Shown: positions 25,809-34,613 of the stretch, in pieces
How the letters are laid out: every line of letters starts with the position of its first letter
How positions within the stretch are numbered: position 1 is the first letter of the stretch
Position numbers and translations under genes: made by a program
The notes under the pieces: model-generated
What the model was told of the DNA's origin: nothing
Databases searched by the model: none
What the model saw: the letters and a program-made list of their open reading frames with translations, nothing else
Assembly (NCBI RefSeq): GCF_001665785.1
Contig: NZ_LZSO01000026.1
Span: forward strand, 124,001 to 188,000
Origin: Mycolicibacterium peregrinum
GTDB lineage: Bacteria > Actinomycetota > Actinomycetes > Mycobacteriales > Mycobacteriaceae
Direction: 5' to 3'
DNA length: 64,000 nt

Positions 25809-26225
25809 TCAGGCAGGGCCCGAATTGCCAGCCGGTGGGGGCAGCTGGTGCTTGCTCTCCAGTTCAGCGAGTGCCCGACGCAATGCCCGGGCCTCGTCGA
25901 CGCCGACTCGCTCGACGAAATGGACCAGCGCGGCCTGCCGGCTGCCGGAGTCCGCGGCCTGGTCGAGGGCGTCAACCATCAAGCCGGCGACCAGCTCGTC
26001 GCGGCCGTGTGTGGGCGCATAGCGGTGCGCCCGGTCGTCACGGTGCTGCACGACGAGGTTCTTCTTCGCCAGTCGTTGCAGCACGGTCATGATCGTGGTG
26101 TAGGCCAAGTCGCGGCGGGCGGCCAGCGCCTCATGGACTTGGCGCACAGTTTGGGGTTCGGGTGCGGACCACAAGTGATCCATCACCTCGCGCTCAAGCT
26201 CCCCGAGACGCGTCAATTTGGCCAT
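25809..26225 (-). CDS. blaI: BlaI/MecI-family transcriptional repressor
   Basis: A 138-residue winged-helix repressor (LGELEREVMDHLWSAPEPQTVRQVHEAL; LAYTTIMTVLQRLAKKNLV) with a C-terminal dimerisation part. In M. tuberculosis BlaI controls blaC, its own operon and ATP synthase genes. The start is ATG 26225. Its promoter region faces the iron-regulated gene at 26450 and carries a TACTAC dyad. No beta-lactamase gene is in the window, so target genes are elsewhere. Confidence 0.95.
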   Translation of the reverse strand: MAKLTRLGELEREVMDHLWSAPEPQTVRQVHEALAARRDLAYTTIMTVLQRLAKKNLVVQHRDDRAHRYAPTHGRDELVAGLMVDALDQAADSGSRQAALVHFVERVGVDEARALRRALAELESKHQLPPPAGNSGPA

Positions 26226-26259
26226 GTTCCGTTCACTCTCCTGAGCAGTAAAGCCAGCG

Positions 26260-26287
26260 TACTACGCGTTTACTACCGCGCGTCGTA
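26260..26287. promoter_or_regulatory. Candidate BlaI operator upstream of blaI
   Basis: TACTACGCG (26260-26268) is followed by TACTACCGCG (26271-26280). The second copy with CGCGC and GTCGTA (to 26287) makes an imperfect dyad, TACTAC-N5-GTCGTA. BlaI sites in mycobacteria are TAC/GTA-rich dyads in this position, 35-60 bp before the blaI start. Confidence 0.5.
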
Positions 26288-26404
26288 TGCATCTGAGGTC
26301 GGGCTCCGGACCGCCTTCTGCATCGGGTTAGGGCAAGGTCAGCGCCATATCTGGAGTCTGCTGTGAATCGAGTCACAGGGGGTAGCTCTCATCCTTCACG
26401 TGAC

Positions 26405-26423
26405 TATAGTAAGGCTAACCTAA
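26405..26423 (+). promoter_or_regulatory. Iron box (IdeR site) overlapping a -10 element
   Basis: TATAGTAAGGCTAACCTAA matches 15 of 19 positions of the mycobacterial IdeR consensus TTAGGTTAGGCTAACCTAA; the right half is perfect. TATAGT at 26405-26410 looks like the -10 of the downstream gene, so iron-loaded IdeR would block transcription. Confidence 0.75.
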
Positions 26424-26449
26424 CTCAAACAGGAGCCTTCGGAGGTGAC

Positions 26450-27220
26450 ATGACGGTCTTGATCGAAGATCCGCTGATCGCGGGTATGGCCATCGAGCGG
26501 ACGCTGCCGCTGCACGAGTCGAGTCGGCGTTTGCGCGAGCTGTATCCGGAGTGTCCGCGGGTCTACGGTGTGGCCGTGGTGGGCGACCTCTCGCGCAGAC
26601 GGTGGTGGCCGTTGGCCGAGGCGCTGTCCGCTGACCGGTTGCAAGGCATGTTCGATGCCGCGATGGCCGAGACGGGTAATCGCGCCGCGGTCGCCCAGCA
26701 ACTGGCCGCCACGTTCATCCACGTCGTGATCGGCCGGGTCGTGCCACTGCTGGTGTTGGAAGGGCGCGCCTGGGATACCGGCCTGGAGAACCTGTGGGTC
26801 CATGTCGACTCCGAGGGTGCGATCGACTGGGTCGGCGTAGTCGATCCGACTCTCCGCGGTCTGCCGGAGGATCCCCACTACTGCGGCCGGGCCGCGCGGT
26901 GCGCCAGTGCCTGCCGTGACGGGATCGTCGCGCTGCCCAGTGAGGCGGCGCTGACCACCTGGGTGGCTCATCGCAGTCATCGCGCGCTCGAACCCTTGTT
27001 CAGCCGCCTGGTGGACATCAGTGACGGCGCGATGTCGATCGCGGCGATGTGGCACATGGTGGGCGCGGCGGTGGTCGGTGCCGCCACCCAGGTGCCACTG
27101 CTCGCCGGCTCGAGTGAGGTCGTGAGCATGCGGCGTGGTCAGGCGGTCCTCGATGCCCTGGTCGGCTTCGGCCTGCCGGTTCGTGGCAACGGCCGGACGG
27201 GGAAGGTCTTGCTTAATTAG
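26450..27220 (+). CDS. Iron-regulated FhuF/IucA-C-terminal-like protein
   Basis: A 256-residue soluble protein with a strong ribosome site (GGAGG, 26441) before ATG 26450. The middle part (LAATFIHVVIGRVVPLLVLEGRAWDTG, then LENLWVHVDSEGAIDWVGVVD) resembles the FhuF / IucA-IucC C-terminal fold of ferric-siderophore reductases. A cysteine trio follows (HYCGRAARCASACRDG, about residues 148-163), but it is not at the C-terminus as in FhuF, where a CC-x10-C-x2-C motif binds 2Fe-2S. With an IdeR box at its promoter, a role in releasing iron from siderophores or in iron homeostasis is likely but inferred. Confidence 0.65.
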   Translation: MTVLIEDPLIAGMAIERTLPLHESSRRLRELYPECPRVYGVAVVGDLSRRRWWPLAEALSADRLQGMFDAAMAETGNRAAVAQQLAATFIHVVIGRVVPLLVLEGRAWDTGLENLWVHVDSEGAIDWVGVVDPTLRGLPEDPHYCGRAARCASACRDGIVALPSEAALTTWVAHRSHRALEPLFSRLVDISDGAMSIAAMWHMVGAAVVGAATQVPLLAGSSEVVSMRRGQAVLDALVGFGLPVRGNGRTGKVLLN

Positions 27221-27235
27221 GATAGCCTTGCCTAG
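27217..27235 (+). promoter_or_regulatory. Second iron box, overlapping the stop of the FhuF-like gene
   Basis: TTAGGATAGCCTTGCCTAG matches 15 of 19 positions of the IdeR consensus (allowing the usual A/T position). It begins inside the TAG stop of the FhuF-like gene, about 142 bp before the thioesterase start. Confidence 0.55.
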
Positions 27236-27303
27236 TATGTAGATACGAGGCTAACGGACCGCGCCGGAGTCCTGAGGGCTGCAGAGACCCCCGGTCCGCT
27301 CGA

Positions 27304-27338
27304 GGGCGGGTCCCGCGTTTGATACGCGGGACCCGCCC
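27304..27338. terminator. Strong 14-bp hairpin between FhuF-like and thioesterase genes
   Basis: GGGCGGGTCCCGCG (27304-27317) pairs perfectly with CGCGGGACCCGCCC (27325-27338) around a 7-base loop, followed by GCATCTTTA. It most likely ends the iron-regulated transcript; the T-tract is poor. Confidence 0.6.
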
Positions 27339-27376
27339 GCATCTTTATGGAGATACGGCGTGTAGACACGAGGGCT

Positions 27377-27778
27377 GTGACCACTGATACCCCCGAAGGT
27401 CTGGGCAAAGGTTTCGACACCGAACTGGGCCTGACCTATCTCGAGCTCACCCCCGACGGCGGCCGCGCGCAGCTGGAGATCCACGACAAGCTGCTGCAGC
27501 CCTGGGGCATCGTGCACGGCGGTGTGTACTGCTCGATCGTCGAGAGCCTGGCCAGTGTGTCGGGGCACATCTGGCTGTCGGAGAACGGCGGCGGCACGGT
27601 GGTCGGGGTCAACAACAACACCGATTTCCTGCGCGCCATCGGATCCGGGACGGTTACTGCGATCTCTCAGCCGATCCATCGAGGCCGCCGCCAGCAGCTG
27701 TGGCTGATCACGATCACCGACGAGAACGACAAGCTCGTGGCGCGCGGACAGGTGCGACTGCAGAACATCGCGGAGTAG
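27377..27778 (+). CDS. PaaI-type hotdog thioesterase (Rv1847-like)
   Basis: A hotdog-fold acyl-CoA thioesterase-like protein of 133 residues from GTG 27377. An in-frame ATG at 27347 adds 10 residues but sits 8 bases behind the hairpin with no ribosome site, so I prefer the later start; neither has a good Shine-Dalgarno. The signature is [18 protein letters not shown], then [16 protein letters not shown] and [10 protein letters not shown]. It probably hydrolyses a small aromatic or fatty acyl-CoA; the substrate is unknown. It precedes urease by 73 bp, an order shared with M. tuberculosis. Confidence 0.88.
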   Translation: MTTDTPEGLGKGFDTELGLTYLELTPDGGRAQLEIHDKLLQPWGIVHGGVYCSIVESLASVSGHIWLSENGGGTVVGVNNNTDFLRAIGSGTVTAISQPIHRGRRQQLWLITITDENDKLVARGQVRLQNIAE

Positions 27779-27851
27779 CGCTTCCGGCGCCCGGTCGCGC
27801 GGGCCGAGCGAGCGCTGCCGAAACCTGCTCGCCATGGCAATATCGCGCACT

Positions 27852-28154
27852 ATGCGTTTGACCCCGCATGAGCAGGACCGTCTGCTCATCTCGTATGCCG
27901 CAGACCTGGCGCGGCGCAGACAGGCTCGCGGCCTGCGGCTCAATCATCCCGAGGCCGTCGCGGTGATCACCGATCACCTGCTGGAGGGCGCGCGTGACGG
28001 CCGGACGGTCGCCGAGCTCATGGTGAGCGGACGCGATGTGCTGACCCGCGGCGAGGTCATGGAGGGGGTACCCGAGATGCTGCACGACGTTCAGGTCGAG
28101 GCCACCTTTCCCGACGGCACCAAGCTGGTCACCGTCCACCACCCGATCGCGTGA
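27852..28154 (+). CDS. ureA: Urease gamma subunit
   Basis: A 100-residue subunit beginning [12 protein letters not shown]; this start matches the family's fixed N-terminus, so the in-frame ATG 18 bases upstream is rejected. It has the typical segments [14 protein letters not shown] and the C-terminal [15 protein letters not shown]. It pairs with UreB and UreC to form the nickel enzyme that splits urea to ammonia and carbamate. First gene of ureABCFGD, overlapping ureB by one base (TGATG). Confidence 0.98.
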   Translation: MRLTPHEQDRLLISYAADLARRRQARGLRLNHPEAVAVITDHLLEGARDGRTVAELMVSGRDVLTRGEVMEGVPEMLHDVQVEATFPDGTKLVTVHHPIA

Positions 28155-28468
28155 TGATCCCCGGCGAGATCGTGTTCGGCGACGGCGACATCGTGCTCAA
28201 TGCCGGTGCGCCGCGGCTGATCCTGGATGTGGTCAATACCGGTGACCGTCCGGTGCAGGTCGGCAGCCACGTGCACCTGCCGCAGGCCAACGCCGCGCTG
28301 GACTTCGACCGGTCCGCCGCACGCGGGCACCGTCTCGACATTCCGGCCGGTACAGCTGTTCGTTTCGAACCCGGTGTGGCCCAGCGGGTTTCCCTGGTAC
28401 CGCTCGGCGGTGCCCGAGAGGTGCACGGAATCAGTCTCGACCCGCCCGGCCGATTGGATCTCGCATGA
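28154..28468 (+). CDS. ureB: Urease beta subunit
   Basis: A 104-residue subunit starting [18 protein letters not shown] at ATG 28154. It has the family core [46 protein letters not shown] and ends in [10 protein letters not shown]. It is translationally coupled on both sides: TGATG with ureA, ATGA with ureC. It is a separate polypeptide, as in most bacteria, not fused to UreA as in Helicobacter. Confidence 0.98.
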   Translation: MIPGEIVFGDGDIVLNAGAPRLILDVVNTGDRPVQVGSHVHLPQANAALDFDRSAARGHRLDIPAGTAVRFEPGVAQRVSLVPLGGAREVHGISLDPPGRLDLA

Positions 28469-30186
28469 CCGAGCTGACGCGCGCCCGCTACGCGGCGCTG
28501 TTCGGCCCCACCGCCGGTGACCGGATCCGGCTGGCCGACACCGACCTGTTCGTCGAGATCACCGAGGATCGCAGCGGCGGGCCCGAGGGCGCCGGCGACG
28601 AGGCGGTGTTCGGCGGCGGCAAGGTGCTGCGCGAGTCGATGGGGCAGTCGAGGGCGACCCGCGCCGACGGTGCACCCGACACCGTCATCACCGGCGCAGT
28701 GATCATCGACCATTGGGGAATCATCAAGGCCGACATCGGCATCCGCGATGGGCGCATCGTGGGGATCGGCAAGGCCGGTAATCCCGACATCATGACGGGA
28801 GTGCATCCGGCCCTGGTCGTCGGCCCGTCGACCGAGATCATCGCGGGCAACGGACGCATCCTGACCGCCGGCGCTATCGACTGTCACGTCCACCTGATCT
28901 GTCCGCAGCTCATGGCGGAAGCCCTCGGCGGCGGCATCACCACGATCGTGGCCGGAGGCACCGGTCCGGCCGAGGGCAGTAAGGCCACCACGGTCACGCC
29001 GGGCGCGTGGCATCTGGCCCGGATGCTCGAAGCGCTGGATACCTGGCCGCTCAACGTCGCACTTCTCGGCAAGGGCAACACAGTCAGCTCCGAGGCGATG
29101 TGGGAGCAGTTACGCAGTGGCGCAGCAGGGTTCAAACTACACGAGGACTGGGGGACCACCCCGGCGGCCATCGATGCCTGTCTCACCGTCGCCGAAGCCG
29201 CGGGGGTGCAGGTCAACGTCCACACGGACACCCTGAATGAGGCCGGCTTCGTCGAGGACACTCTGGCCGCCGTCAAGGGCCGCAGCATCCACGCGTATCA
29301 CACCGAGGGTGCCGGTGGCGGGCACGCGCCCGACATCATCACCGTCGCCGCCCACCCCAATGTGCTGCCCAGTTCGACGAATCCCACGCGTCCGCACACG
29401 GTCAACACCCTCGACGAGCACCTCGACATGTTGATGGTGTGCCACCACCTCAACCCGAGCGTGCCCGAGGATCTGGCGTTCGCCGAGAGCCGGATCCGGC
29501 CGTCGACGATCGCCGCCGAGGACCTGTTGCACGACATCGGGGCCATCTCGATGATCGGCAGCGACTCGCAGGCGATGGGCCGGATCGGCGAGGTGGTGTT
29601 GCGGACCTGGCAGACCGCACACGTGATGAAACGCAGGCGCGGTGCCCTGGAGGGCGATGGGCCTGCTGACAACAACCGCGCGCGCCGCTATGTCGCGAAA
29701 TACACCATCTGCCCGGCCGTCGCCCACGGCCTCGACGACGAGATCGGCTCGGTCGAGGTGGGTAAGCTCGCCGACCTTGTGTTGTGGGAACCCGCGTTCT
29801 TCGGGGTACGCCCGCACGCCGTGCTCAAGGGCGGCATGATCGCCTGGGCGGCGATGGGCGACGCCAATGCCTCGATCCCGACGCCGCAGCCGGTGCTGCC
29901 GCGGCCGATGTTCGGGGCGGCTCCCGCCGCGGCGGCCGCCACCTCGCTGCACTTCGTCGCACCGCAGGCAATGGAGGACGGCCTGGCGGACCGTCTGGAC
30001 ATTCGTCGAAAATTGGCTGCCGTCAAGAACGTTCGGCAGGTCGGCAAGGCCCAGATGCCCCTCAACGACGCGATGCCCCACATCGAGGTCGATCCGGACA
30101 CCTTCACCGTGCGGATCGACGGGCAGGTGTGGCAGGAGCAGCCCGCGGTCGAACTGCCCATGGCTCAACGATATTTCCTGTTCTAG
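28465..30186 (+). CDS. ureC: Urease alpha (catalytic) subunit
   Basis: A 573-residue amidohydrolase that carries the two-nickel centre. Visible active-site elements are the nickel ligands in [10 protein letters not shown], the carbamylated Lys224 in [14 protein letters not shown], the His ligands in [12 protein letters not shown] and [14 protein letters not shown], and the flap [20 protein letters not shown] with its conserved Cys-His. Complete and normal in length. It depends on UreF, UreG and UreD, encoded directly downstream, for nickel insertion; no ureE is in the operon, as usual in mycobacteria. Confidence 0.99.
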   Translation: MTELTRARYAALFGPTAGDRIRLADTDLFVEITEDRSGGPEGAGDEAVFGGGKVLRESMGQSRATRADGAPDTVITGAVIIDHWGIIKADIGIRDGRIVGIGKAGNPDIMTGVHPALVVGPSTEIIAGNGRILTAGAIDCHVHLICPQLMAEALGGGITTIVAGGTGPAEGSKATTVTPGAWHLARMLEALDTWPLNVALLGKGNTVSSEAMWEQLRSGAAGFKLHEDWGTTPAAIDACLTVAEAAGVQVNVHTDTLNEAGFVEDTLAAVKGRSIHAYHTEGAGGGHAPDIITVAAHPNVLPSSTNPTRPHTVNTLDEHLDMLMVCHHLNPSVPEDLAFAESRIRPSTIAAEDLLHDIGAISMIGSDSQAMGRIGEVVLRTWQTAHVMKRRRGALEGDGPADNNRARRYVAKYTICPAVAHGLDDEIGSVEVGKLADLVLWEPAFFGVRPHAVLKGGMIAWAAMGDANASIPTPQPVLPRPMFGAAPAAAAATSLHFVAPQAMEDGLADRLDIRRKLAAVKNVRQVGKAQMPLNDAMPHIEVDPDTFTVRIDGQVWQEQPAVELPMAQRYFLF

Positions 30187-30201
30187 ATGAGTGGCCGATA
30201 G

Positions 30202-30837
30202 ATGAGCAGCCTGGCAACGCTTCTGACGTTGGCCGATTCACGGTTGCCGAACGGTGGCCACGTGCATTCCGGCGGCGTCGAGGAGGCGGTCACCTGCGGT
30301 CTGCTCACCGACGTCGCAACATTGCGCGCCTACCTGATCCGCCGCATCCGCACCAACGGACTGGTCGCCGCCTCGCTGGCGGTGGCGGTGCACATCGGTG
30401 CTCTGGACGCCGCCGACGCCGACGCCGAAACCGACGCCCGTACCCCGGCTCCGGCGGCGCGGGAGGCCTCGCGCGCGCAGGGGCGCGGACTGGTCCGGCT
30501 GGCCCGGCGGGTCTGGCCGCAGCAGTCGTGGGACACGCTCGGAACCCGGCCACATCTGCCGGTGGCCGCCGGTGCGGTCGGAGCGGCGGCAGCCCTGGAT
30601 CCGGGCCAGACCGCCCTGTCGGTGGTGTACACCACCATGACCGGTTCGGCGACCGCCGCGCAGCGATTGCTCGCCTTGGATCCCGCCGATGTCGCAGCCC
30701 TGACCTTCGAGCTGTCCGGGTTGTGCGACGAGGTGGCGGCCGAGGCAGTCTCGGGTTTGGCCGACCTGTCCGACCCGTTGCTCGACGTGCTGGCCCAACG
30801 CCACACCGAACGCGACCGGCCGCTGTTCGTCTCGTAA
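30202..30837 (+). CDS. ureF: Urease accessory protein UreF
   Basis: A 211-residue helical chaperone beginning [30 protein letters not shown], the standard UreF opening. It bridges UreD and UreG in the pre-activation complex that carbamylates and loads nickel into UreC. It starts 16 bp after ureC. The rest is Ala-rich and helical, with the C-terminal FVS tail. Confidence 0.95.
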   Translation: MSSLATLLTLADSRLPNGGHVHSGGVEEAVTCGLLTDVATLRAYLIRRIRTNGLVAASLAVAVHIGALDAADADAETDARTPAPAAREASRAQGRGLVRLARRVWPQQSWDTLGTRPHLPVAAGAVGAAAALDPGQTALSVVYTTMTGSATAAQRLLALDPADVAALTFELSGLCDEVAAEAVSGLADLSDPLLDVLAQRHTERDRPLFVS

Positions 30838-30866
30838 TTCTGCTCTGTCATCTCGAAAGGTCCACC

Positions 30867-31553
30867 ATGCCACCGCATTTCCTCGACGGCGAACCCCACA
30901 CGCACGTGGACCGGCCCAAGCGGGCCCGCCAACCCGGTGAACCGTTGCGCATCGGTGTCGGCGGCCCGGTCGGATCGGGAAAGACCGCTCTGGTGGCGGC
31001 CCTGTGCCGGCAGTTGCGCGACGAGCTGTCGCTCGCGGTGTTGACCAACGACATCTACACCACCGAAGACGCCGACTTCTTGCGCCGGCATGCAGTGCTG
31101 CCCGACGAGCGGATCGCCGCGGTGCAGACCGGGGGATGTCCGCACACCGCGATCCGCGATGACATCACCGCCAACCTGGATGCGATCGACGATCTGATCG
31201 AGGCCAACTCCGCGCTGGATCTCATCCTCGTCGAATCCGGTGGTGACAACCTCACCGCGACGTTCTCGTCGGGTCTGGTTGACGTCCAGATCTTCGTGAT
31301 CGACGTGGCTGGGGGAGACAAGGTGCCGCGGAAGGGCGGTCCCGGCGTGACGTTCTCGGACCTGTTGGTGGTCAACAAGACCGACCTGGCCCCGATGGTC
31401 GGCGCTGATCTGGACGTGATGCGCCGCGATGCGGCCAAGGTGCGAGCAGACCGCCCGACGGCGCTCATCTCACTGACCGAGGATCCGTCCGCGGGCCCGG
31501 TGCTGGCCTGGGTGCGTGAACAGTTGAAGGCCGCGCAGGCACCGTCGTCGTGA
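30867..31553 (+). CDS. ureG: Urease accessory GTPase UreG
   Basis: A 228-residue SIMIBI GTPase. It has a P-loop GGPVGSGKT (residues 32-40), the metal-site CPH in [13 protein letters not shown], the switch region [12 protein letters not shown], and NKTDLAP for guanine. It powers nickel delivery to urease. The start is ATG 30867; the longer upstream frame overlaps ureC and ureF and is not used. The N-terminal His-containing extension (HTHVDRP) is common in actinobacterial UreG and may bind nickel. Confidence 0.97.
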   Translation: MPPHFLDGEPHTHVDRPKRARQPGEPLRIGVGGPVGSGKTALVAALCRQLRDELSLAVLTNDIYTTEDADFLRRHAVLPDERIAAVQTGGCPHTAIRDDITANLDAIDDLIEANSALDLILVESGGDNLTATFSSGLVDVQIFVIDVAGGDKVPRKGGPGVTFSDLLVVNKTDLAPMVGADLDVMRRDAAKVRADRPTALISLTEDPSAGPVLAWVREQLKAAQAPSS

Positions 31554-32200
31554 TGCACTCCGAAGTCGCCATCACGGCCTCGCCGGGGCGGCTGCCGCGG
31601 ATCGAGGCCCGCGGCGGGCTGGCCGGACGGTGCACCGAAACGGGCACGGTGCATCTGGTCTCGACGGCTGCCACCCCACTCGGCGGCGACACCGTCAGTG
31701 TGCGGGTGGTGGTGGAAGCCGGTGCCCGGCTGCGGATTCGCACCGCGGCGGCAACCATGGTGCTGCCCGGCGCCGCAACGTTGCGGTCTGCTGCGCACTG
31801 GGAGCTCGAGATCGCCGGGCAGTTGGACCTCGATCCGCAGCCGACCGTCGTTGCGGGAGGTTCGGCGCACCGCACCACCACGCGGCTACGGCTGGCCGAG
31901 GCCGCTCAGGTGCGGATTCGCGAACGGGTTCAGATCGGCAGATCCGGTGAACGGGAGGGTAACTGGTCGTCGGCGATGCATGCCGACGTCGGCTCGACTC
32001 CGTTGCTGCGTCATCGGATCGAACTCGGTTGCGACGCGGTGGGCGACGACGTGTTGGCCGCCCCTCGTGCGTGCATCAGTGAATTGCGCTATCCGGAAGT
32101 CCTATTCGAGGCGCACGGCACCTTGTTGGCGCTGGCCGCCGGTGGCAGCCTGGCCACCTGGCAAGGTGACCGGCTGCCCCCTGAGGTCCCAGTGCTCTAG
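31553..32200 (+). CDS. ureD: Urease accessory protein UreD
   Basis: A 215-residue UreD/UreH scaffold with the core TPLGGDTVSVRVVVEAGARLRIRTAAATMVLPG. It overlaps the ureG stop by one base (TGATG). It is shorter than enteric UreD (about 270), as in M. tuberculosis. It binds apo-urease first and recruits UreF/UreG. Its 3' end overlaps the convergent ndh gene by 4 bp. Confidence 0.93.
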   Translation: MHSEVAITASPGRLPRIEARGGLAGRCTETGTVHLVSTAATPLGGDTVSVRVVVEAGARLRIRTAAATMVLPGAATLRSAAHWELEIAGQLDLDPQPTVVAGGSAHRTTTRLRLAEAAQVRIRERVQIGRSGEREGNWSSAMHADVGSTPLLRHRIELGCDAVGDDVLAAPRACISELRYPEVLFEAHGTLLALAAGGSLATWQGDRLPPEVPVL

Positions 32201-33570
32201 GACGCGGCCTTCTCGGTCTCCTGGACCGAGGCGGCGATCTCTTCGAGTTCCTCGATCCTGGTGCGGGCGTAGGCCTGCTGCTCGGTGATGGTGAGCTGCC
32301 CGCGCTTGGTGCTCAGGAAGGTCACGCCCCACGACAGCACCGTCACCAGACGGCTCTTGAAGCCGACGATGTACACCAGGTGCAGCACCAGCCAGCACAC
32401 CCAGGCGAAGAACCCGGAGAACTCGACCGGGCCGACCTTGGCCACCGCCGAGAACCGCGACACCGTCGCCATCGAGCCCTTGTCGAAGTACTCGAACGGC
32501 GCCCGGATCTTCGGGCTGGTGCCAGCGACCTCGCGCTTGATCAGCTTGGCGGCGTAGCGGCCGCCCTGGATCGCGCCCTGGGCCACGCCGGGCACCCCCT
32601 CCATCGCAGCCATGTCGCCGACAACGAAGACATTGGGATGGCCCGGAAGCGTCAGATCCGGCTCCACCTTGACCCGGCCGGCCCGATCCAGCTCGACCCC
32701 GGACTGTTCGGCCAGATCCTTACCGAGCGGGCTGGCCGACACACCGGCCGACCACACCTTGCAGGCCGATTCGATACGCCGCAGCGTGCCGTCCGAGTCC
32801 TTGACCGTCAGGCCGTTGCGGTCGACGTCGGTCACCATGGCACCGAGCTGAACCTCGACGCCCATCTTCTCGAGCCGTTCCTGGGCACGCTTGCCGAGCT
32901 TCGGTCCCATCGGCGGCAGCACTGCCGGTGCGGCGTCGAGCAGGATCACGCGGGCCTCGGTCGGATCGATGTGGCGGAAGCTGCCGCGCAGGGTCTGATC
33001 AGCCAATTCGGCGATCTGTCCGGCCATCTCCACGCCCGTCGGACCCGCGCCCACCACCGTGAAGGTGAGCAGCTTGGCCCGGCGAACCGGGTCGCTGGAG
33101 CGCTCGGCCTGCTCGAACGCACCGAGGATGCGGCCGCGCAGCTCCAGCGCATCGTCGATGGACTTCATGCCGGGGGCGAACTCGGCGAAATGGTCGTTGC
33201 CGAAGTAGGACTGTCCGGCGCCTGCGGCGATGATGAGGCTGTCGTACGGGGTGGAATACGTGTGCCCCAACAGGACTGAATCCACCGTCCGGTTCTCCAG
33301 ATCGATGTGGGTCACGTCGCCCAACAGCACCTGGGCGTTCTTCTGCTTGCGCAGGATCACGCGGGTGGCGGGGGCGATCTCGCCCTCGGAGATGATGCCG
33401 GTGGCCACCTGGTACAGCAGGGGCTGGAACAGGTGGTGCGTGGTGCGGGCGATCAGCTTGACGTCGACGTCGGCACGTTTGAGGGTCTTGGCAGCGGTGA
33501 GACCGCCGAAACCCGATCCGATGATGACTACCTTATGCCGATCCGATGCCGTAGCTCCGGGATGGCTCAT
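32197..33570 (-). CDS. ndh: Type II NADH dehydrogenase (NDH-2)
   Basis: A 457-residue single-subunit, non-proton-pumping NADH:menaquinone oxidoreductase. It has an FAD dinucleotide fold IIGSGFGGLTAAKTL (about residues 16-30), an NADH fold TVVGAGPTGVEMAGQIAEL, and FVVGDMAAM near the FAD. The C-terminal hydrophobic stretch (FFAWVCWLVLHLVYIVGF) is the membrane anchor. It is the main aerobic NADH entry point in mycobacteria. The start is ATG 33570 with GAGGAGC upstream. A perfect half iron box (TTAGGTTAG) lies at 33611-33619, 40 bp upstream; I treat this as coincidence. Confidence 0.97.
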   Translation of the reverse strand: MSHPGATASDRHKVVIIGSGFGGLTAAKTLKRADVDVKLIARTTHHLFQPLLYQVATGIISEGEIAPATRVILRKQKNAQVLLGDVTHIDLENRTVDSVLLGHTYSTPYDSLIIAAGAGQSYFGNDHFAEFAPGMKSIDDALELRGRILGAFEQAERSSDPVRRAKLLTFTVVGAGPTGVEMAGQIAELADQTLRGSFRHIDPTEARVILLDAAPAVLPPMGPKLGKRAQERLEKMGVEVQLGAMVTDVDRNGLTVKDSDGTLRRIESACKVWSAGVSASPLGKDLAEQSGVELDRAGRVKVEPDLTLPGHPNVFVVGDMAAMEGVPGVAQGAIQGGRYAAKLIKREVAGTSPKIRAPFEYFDKGSMATVSRFSAVAKVGPVEFSGFFAWVCWLVLHLVYIVGFKSRLVTVLSWGVTFLSTKRGQLTITEQQAYARTRIEELEEIAASVQETEKAAS

Positions 33571-33668
33571 TGCTGCTCCTCGCGAACGTGTTTCCCACTC
33601 GTAACAACCGTTAGGTTAGTCGGCGCCATTCCGACCTGTGCGGTGAGATGGGCAACCGAACCGAATGT

Positions 33669-34595
33669 TTACCCGGATATCAGGGGTTTCAATGCCTCGG
33701 CGACCTCGGTGATGCCGCCTGGCACGTAACCGCCCATGGTCACCGGACTGAGGATCACTCCGTCGACCCCGGTGTCGAAGAGCTTGGTCTTCAGCTGTTC
33801 GGCGATCTGCTCGGCGCTGCCGAACACGGCACGTTGCTGGAAGTCGGGTGGGATGGCATCGGCGGTGAAGTGCTCGCCGATCAACGCAATCACCAGCATG
33901 CTGGTCTCCAGCGTCGCCGGGTCCCGGTCGATCTGCTCGCACTGCTGCCGGATCACGTCGAGCTTGCGGGGCAGTTCGTCGAAGTTCGCGATGATGTTGA
34001 GGTGGTCGAAGTGCCGGGCCGCCAGCGGGATGGTCTTCTTCTCGCCGCTGCCGCCGATCATCAGTGGAATGTGGTCGCGGAACCGGGGTTCGGCGAATGC
34101 CTCCTCGGTGCGGTAGTAGGTGCCGCTGAAGGTCGCGCGCTTGCCCTCGAGCATCGGCACGATGATCTGCAGTGCCTCGTCGAGCTTCTTGAACCGCTCG
34201 GTGAACGTGCCGAACTCGAAGCCCAGGCTGTCGTGTTCGAGTTCGAACCAGCCGGTGCCGATGCCGAGGATCGCGCGGCCCTGGCTGATCACGTCGAGCG
34301 TGGTGATGGCCTTGGCCAGGAGTGTCGGGTTGCGGTACGTGTTGCCGGTGACCAGGGTGCCGAGCTGCACGCGTTCCGTGGCGGTCGCCAGCGCCCCGAG
34401 GGCCGTGTACGCCTCCAGCATCGGCTGGTCGGGCGTGCCAAGGCCGGGGAGCTGGTAGAAGTGGTCCATCACGAAGACGGAGTCGAAGCCGGCGGCCTCG
34501 GCTTCCTGCGCCTGGGCGATGACGGTCGGGAAGAGTTCGGAAACGCCGGTGCCGTAGGAGAAGTTGGGGATCTGGAGTCCGAGTCGGATTGTCAC
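33669..34595 (-). CDS. LLM-class F420-dependent oxidoreductase (Rv1855c-like)
   Basis: A 308-residue luciferase-like TIM-barrel protein (LGLQIPNFSYGTG; GFDSVFVMDHFYQLPG; QGRAILGIGTGWFELEH; IPLMIGGSGEKKTIPLAARHFDHLNI). The group uses coenzyme F420 in mycobacteria; the substrate is unknown. The start is GTG 34595, 19 bp after the SDR gene, so these two are probably cotranscribed and may act on one pathway. Confidence 0.88.
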   Translation of the reverse strand: MTIRLGLQIPNFSYGTGVSELFPTVIAQAQEAEAAGFDSVFVMDHFYQLPGLGTPDQPMLEAYTALGALATATERVQLGTLVTGNTYRNPTLLAKAITTLDVISQGRAILGIGTGWFELEHDSLGFEFGTFTERFKKLDEALQIIVPMLEGKRATFSGTYYRTEEAFAEPRFRDHIPLMIGGSGEKKTIPLAARHFDHLNIIANFDELPRKLDVIRQQCEQIDRDPATLETSMLVIALIGEHFTADAIPPDFQQRAVFGSAEQIAEQLKTKLFDTGVDGVILSPVTMGGYVPGGITEVAEALKPLISG

Positions 34596-34613
34596 TTCTC
34601 CGACCCTAGCGCG

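Noticed and set aside
33611..33619. TTAGGTTAG half iron box upstream of ndh
   Set aside because: The second half does not match (TCGGCGCCA), so it is below the usual IdeR threshold; probably chance.
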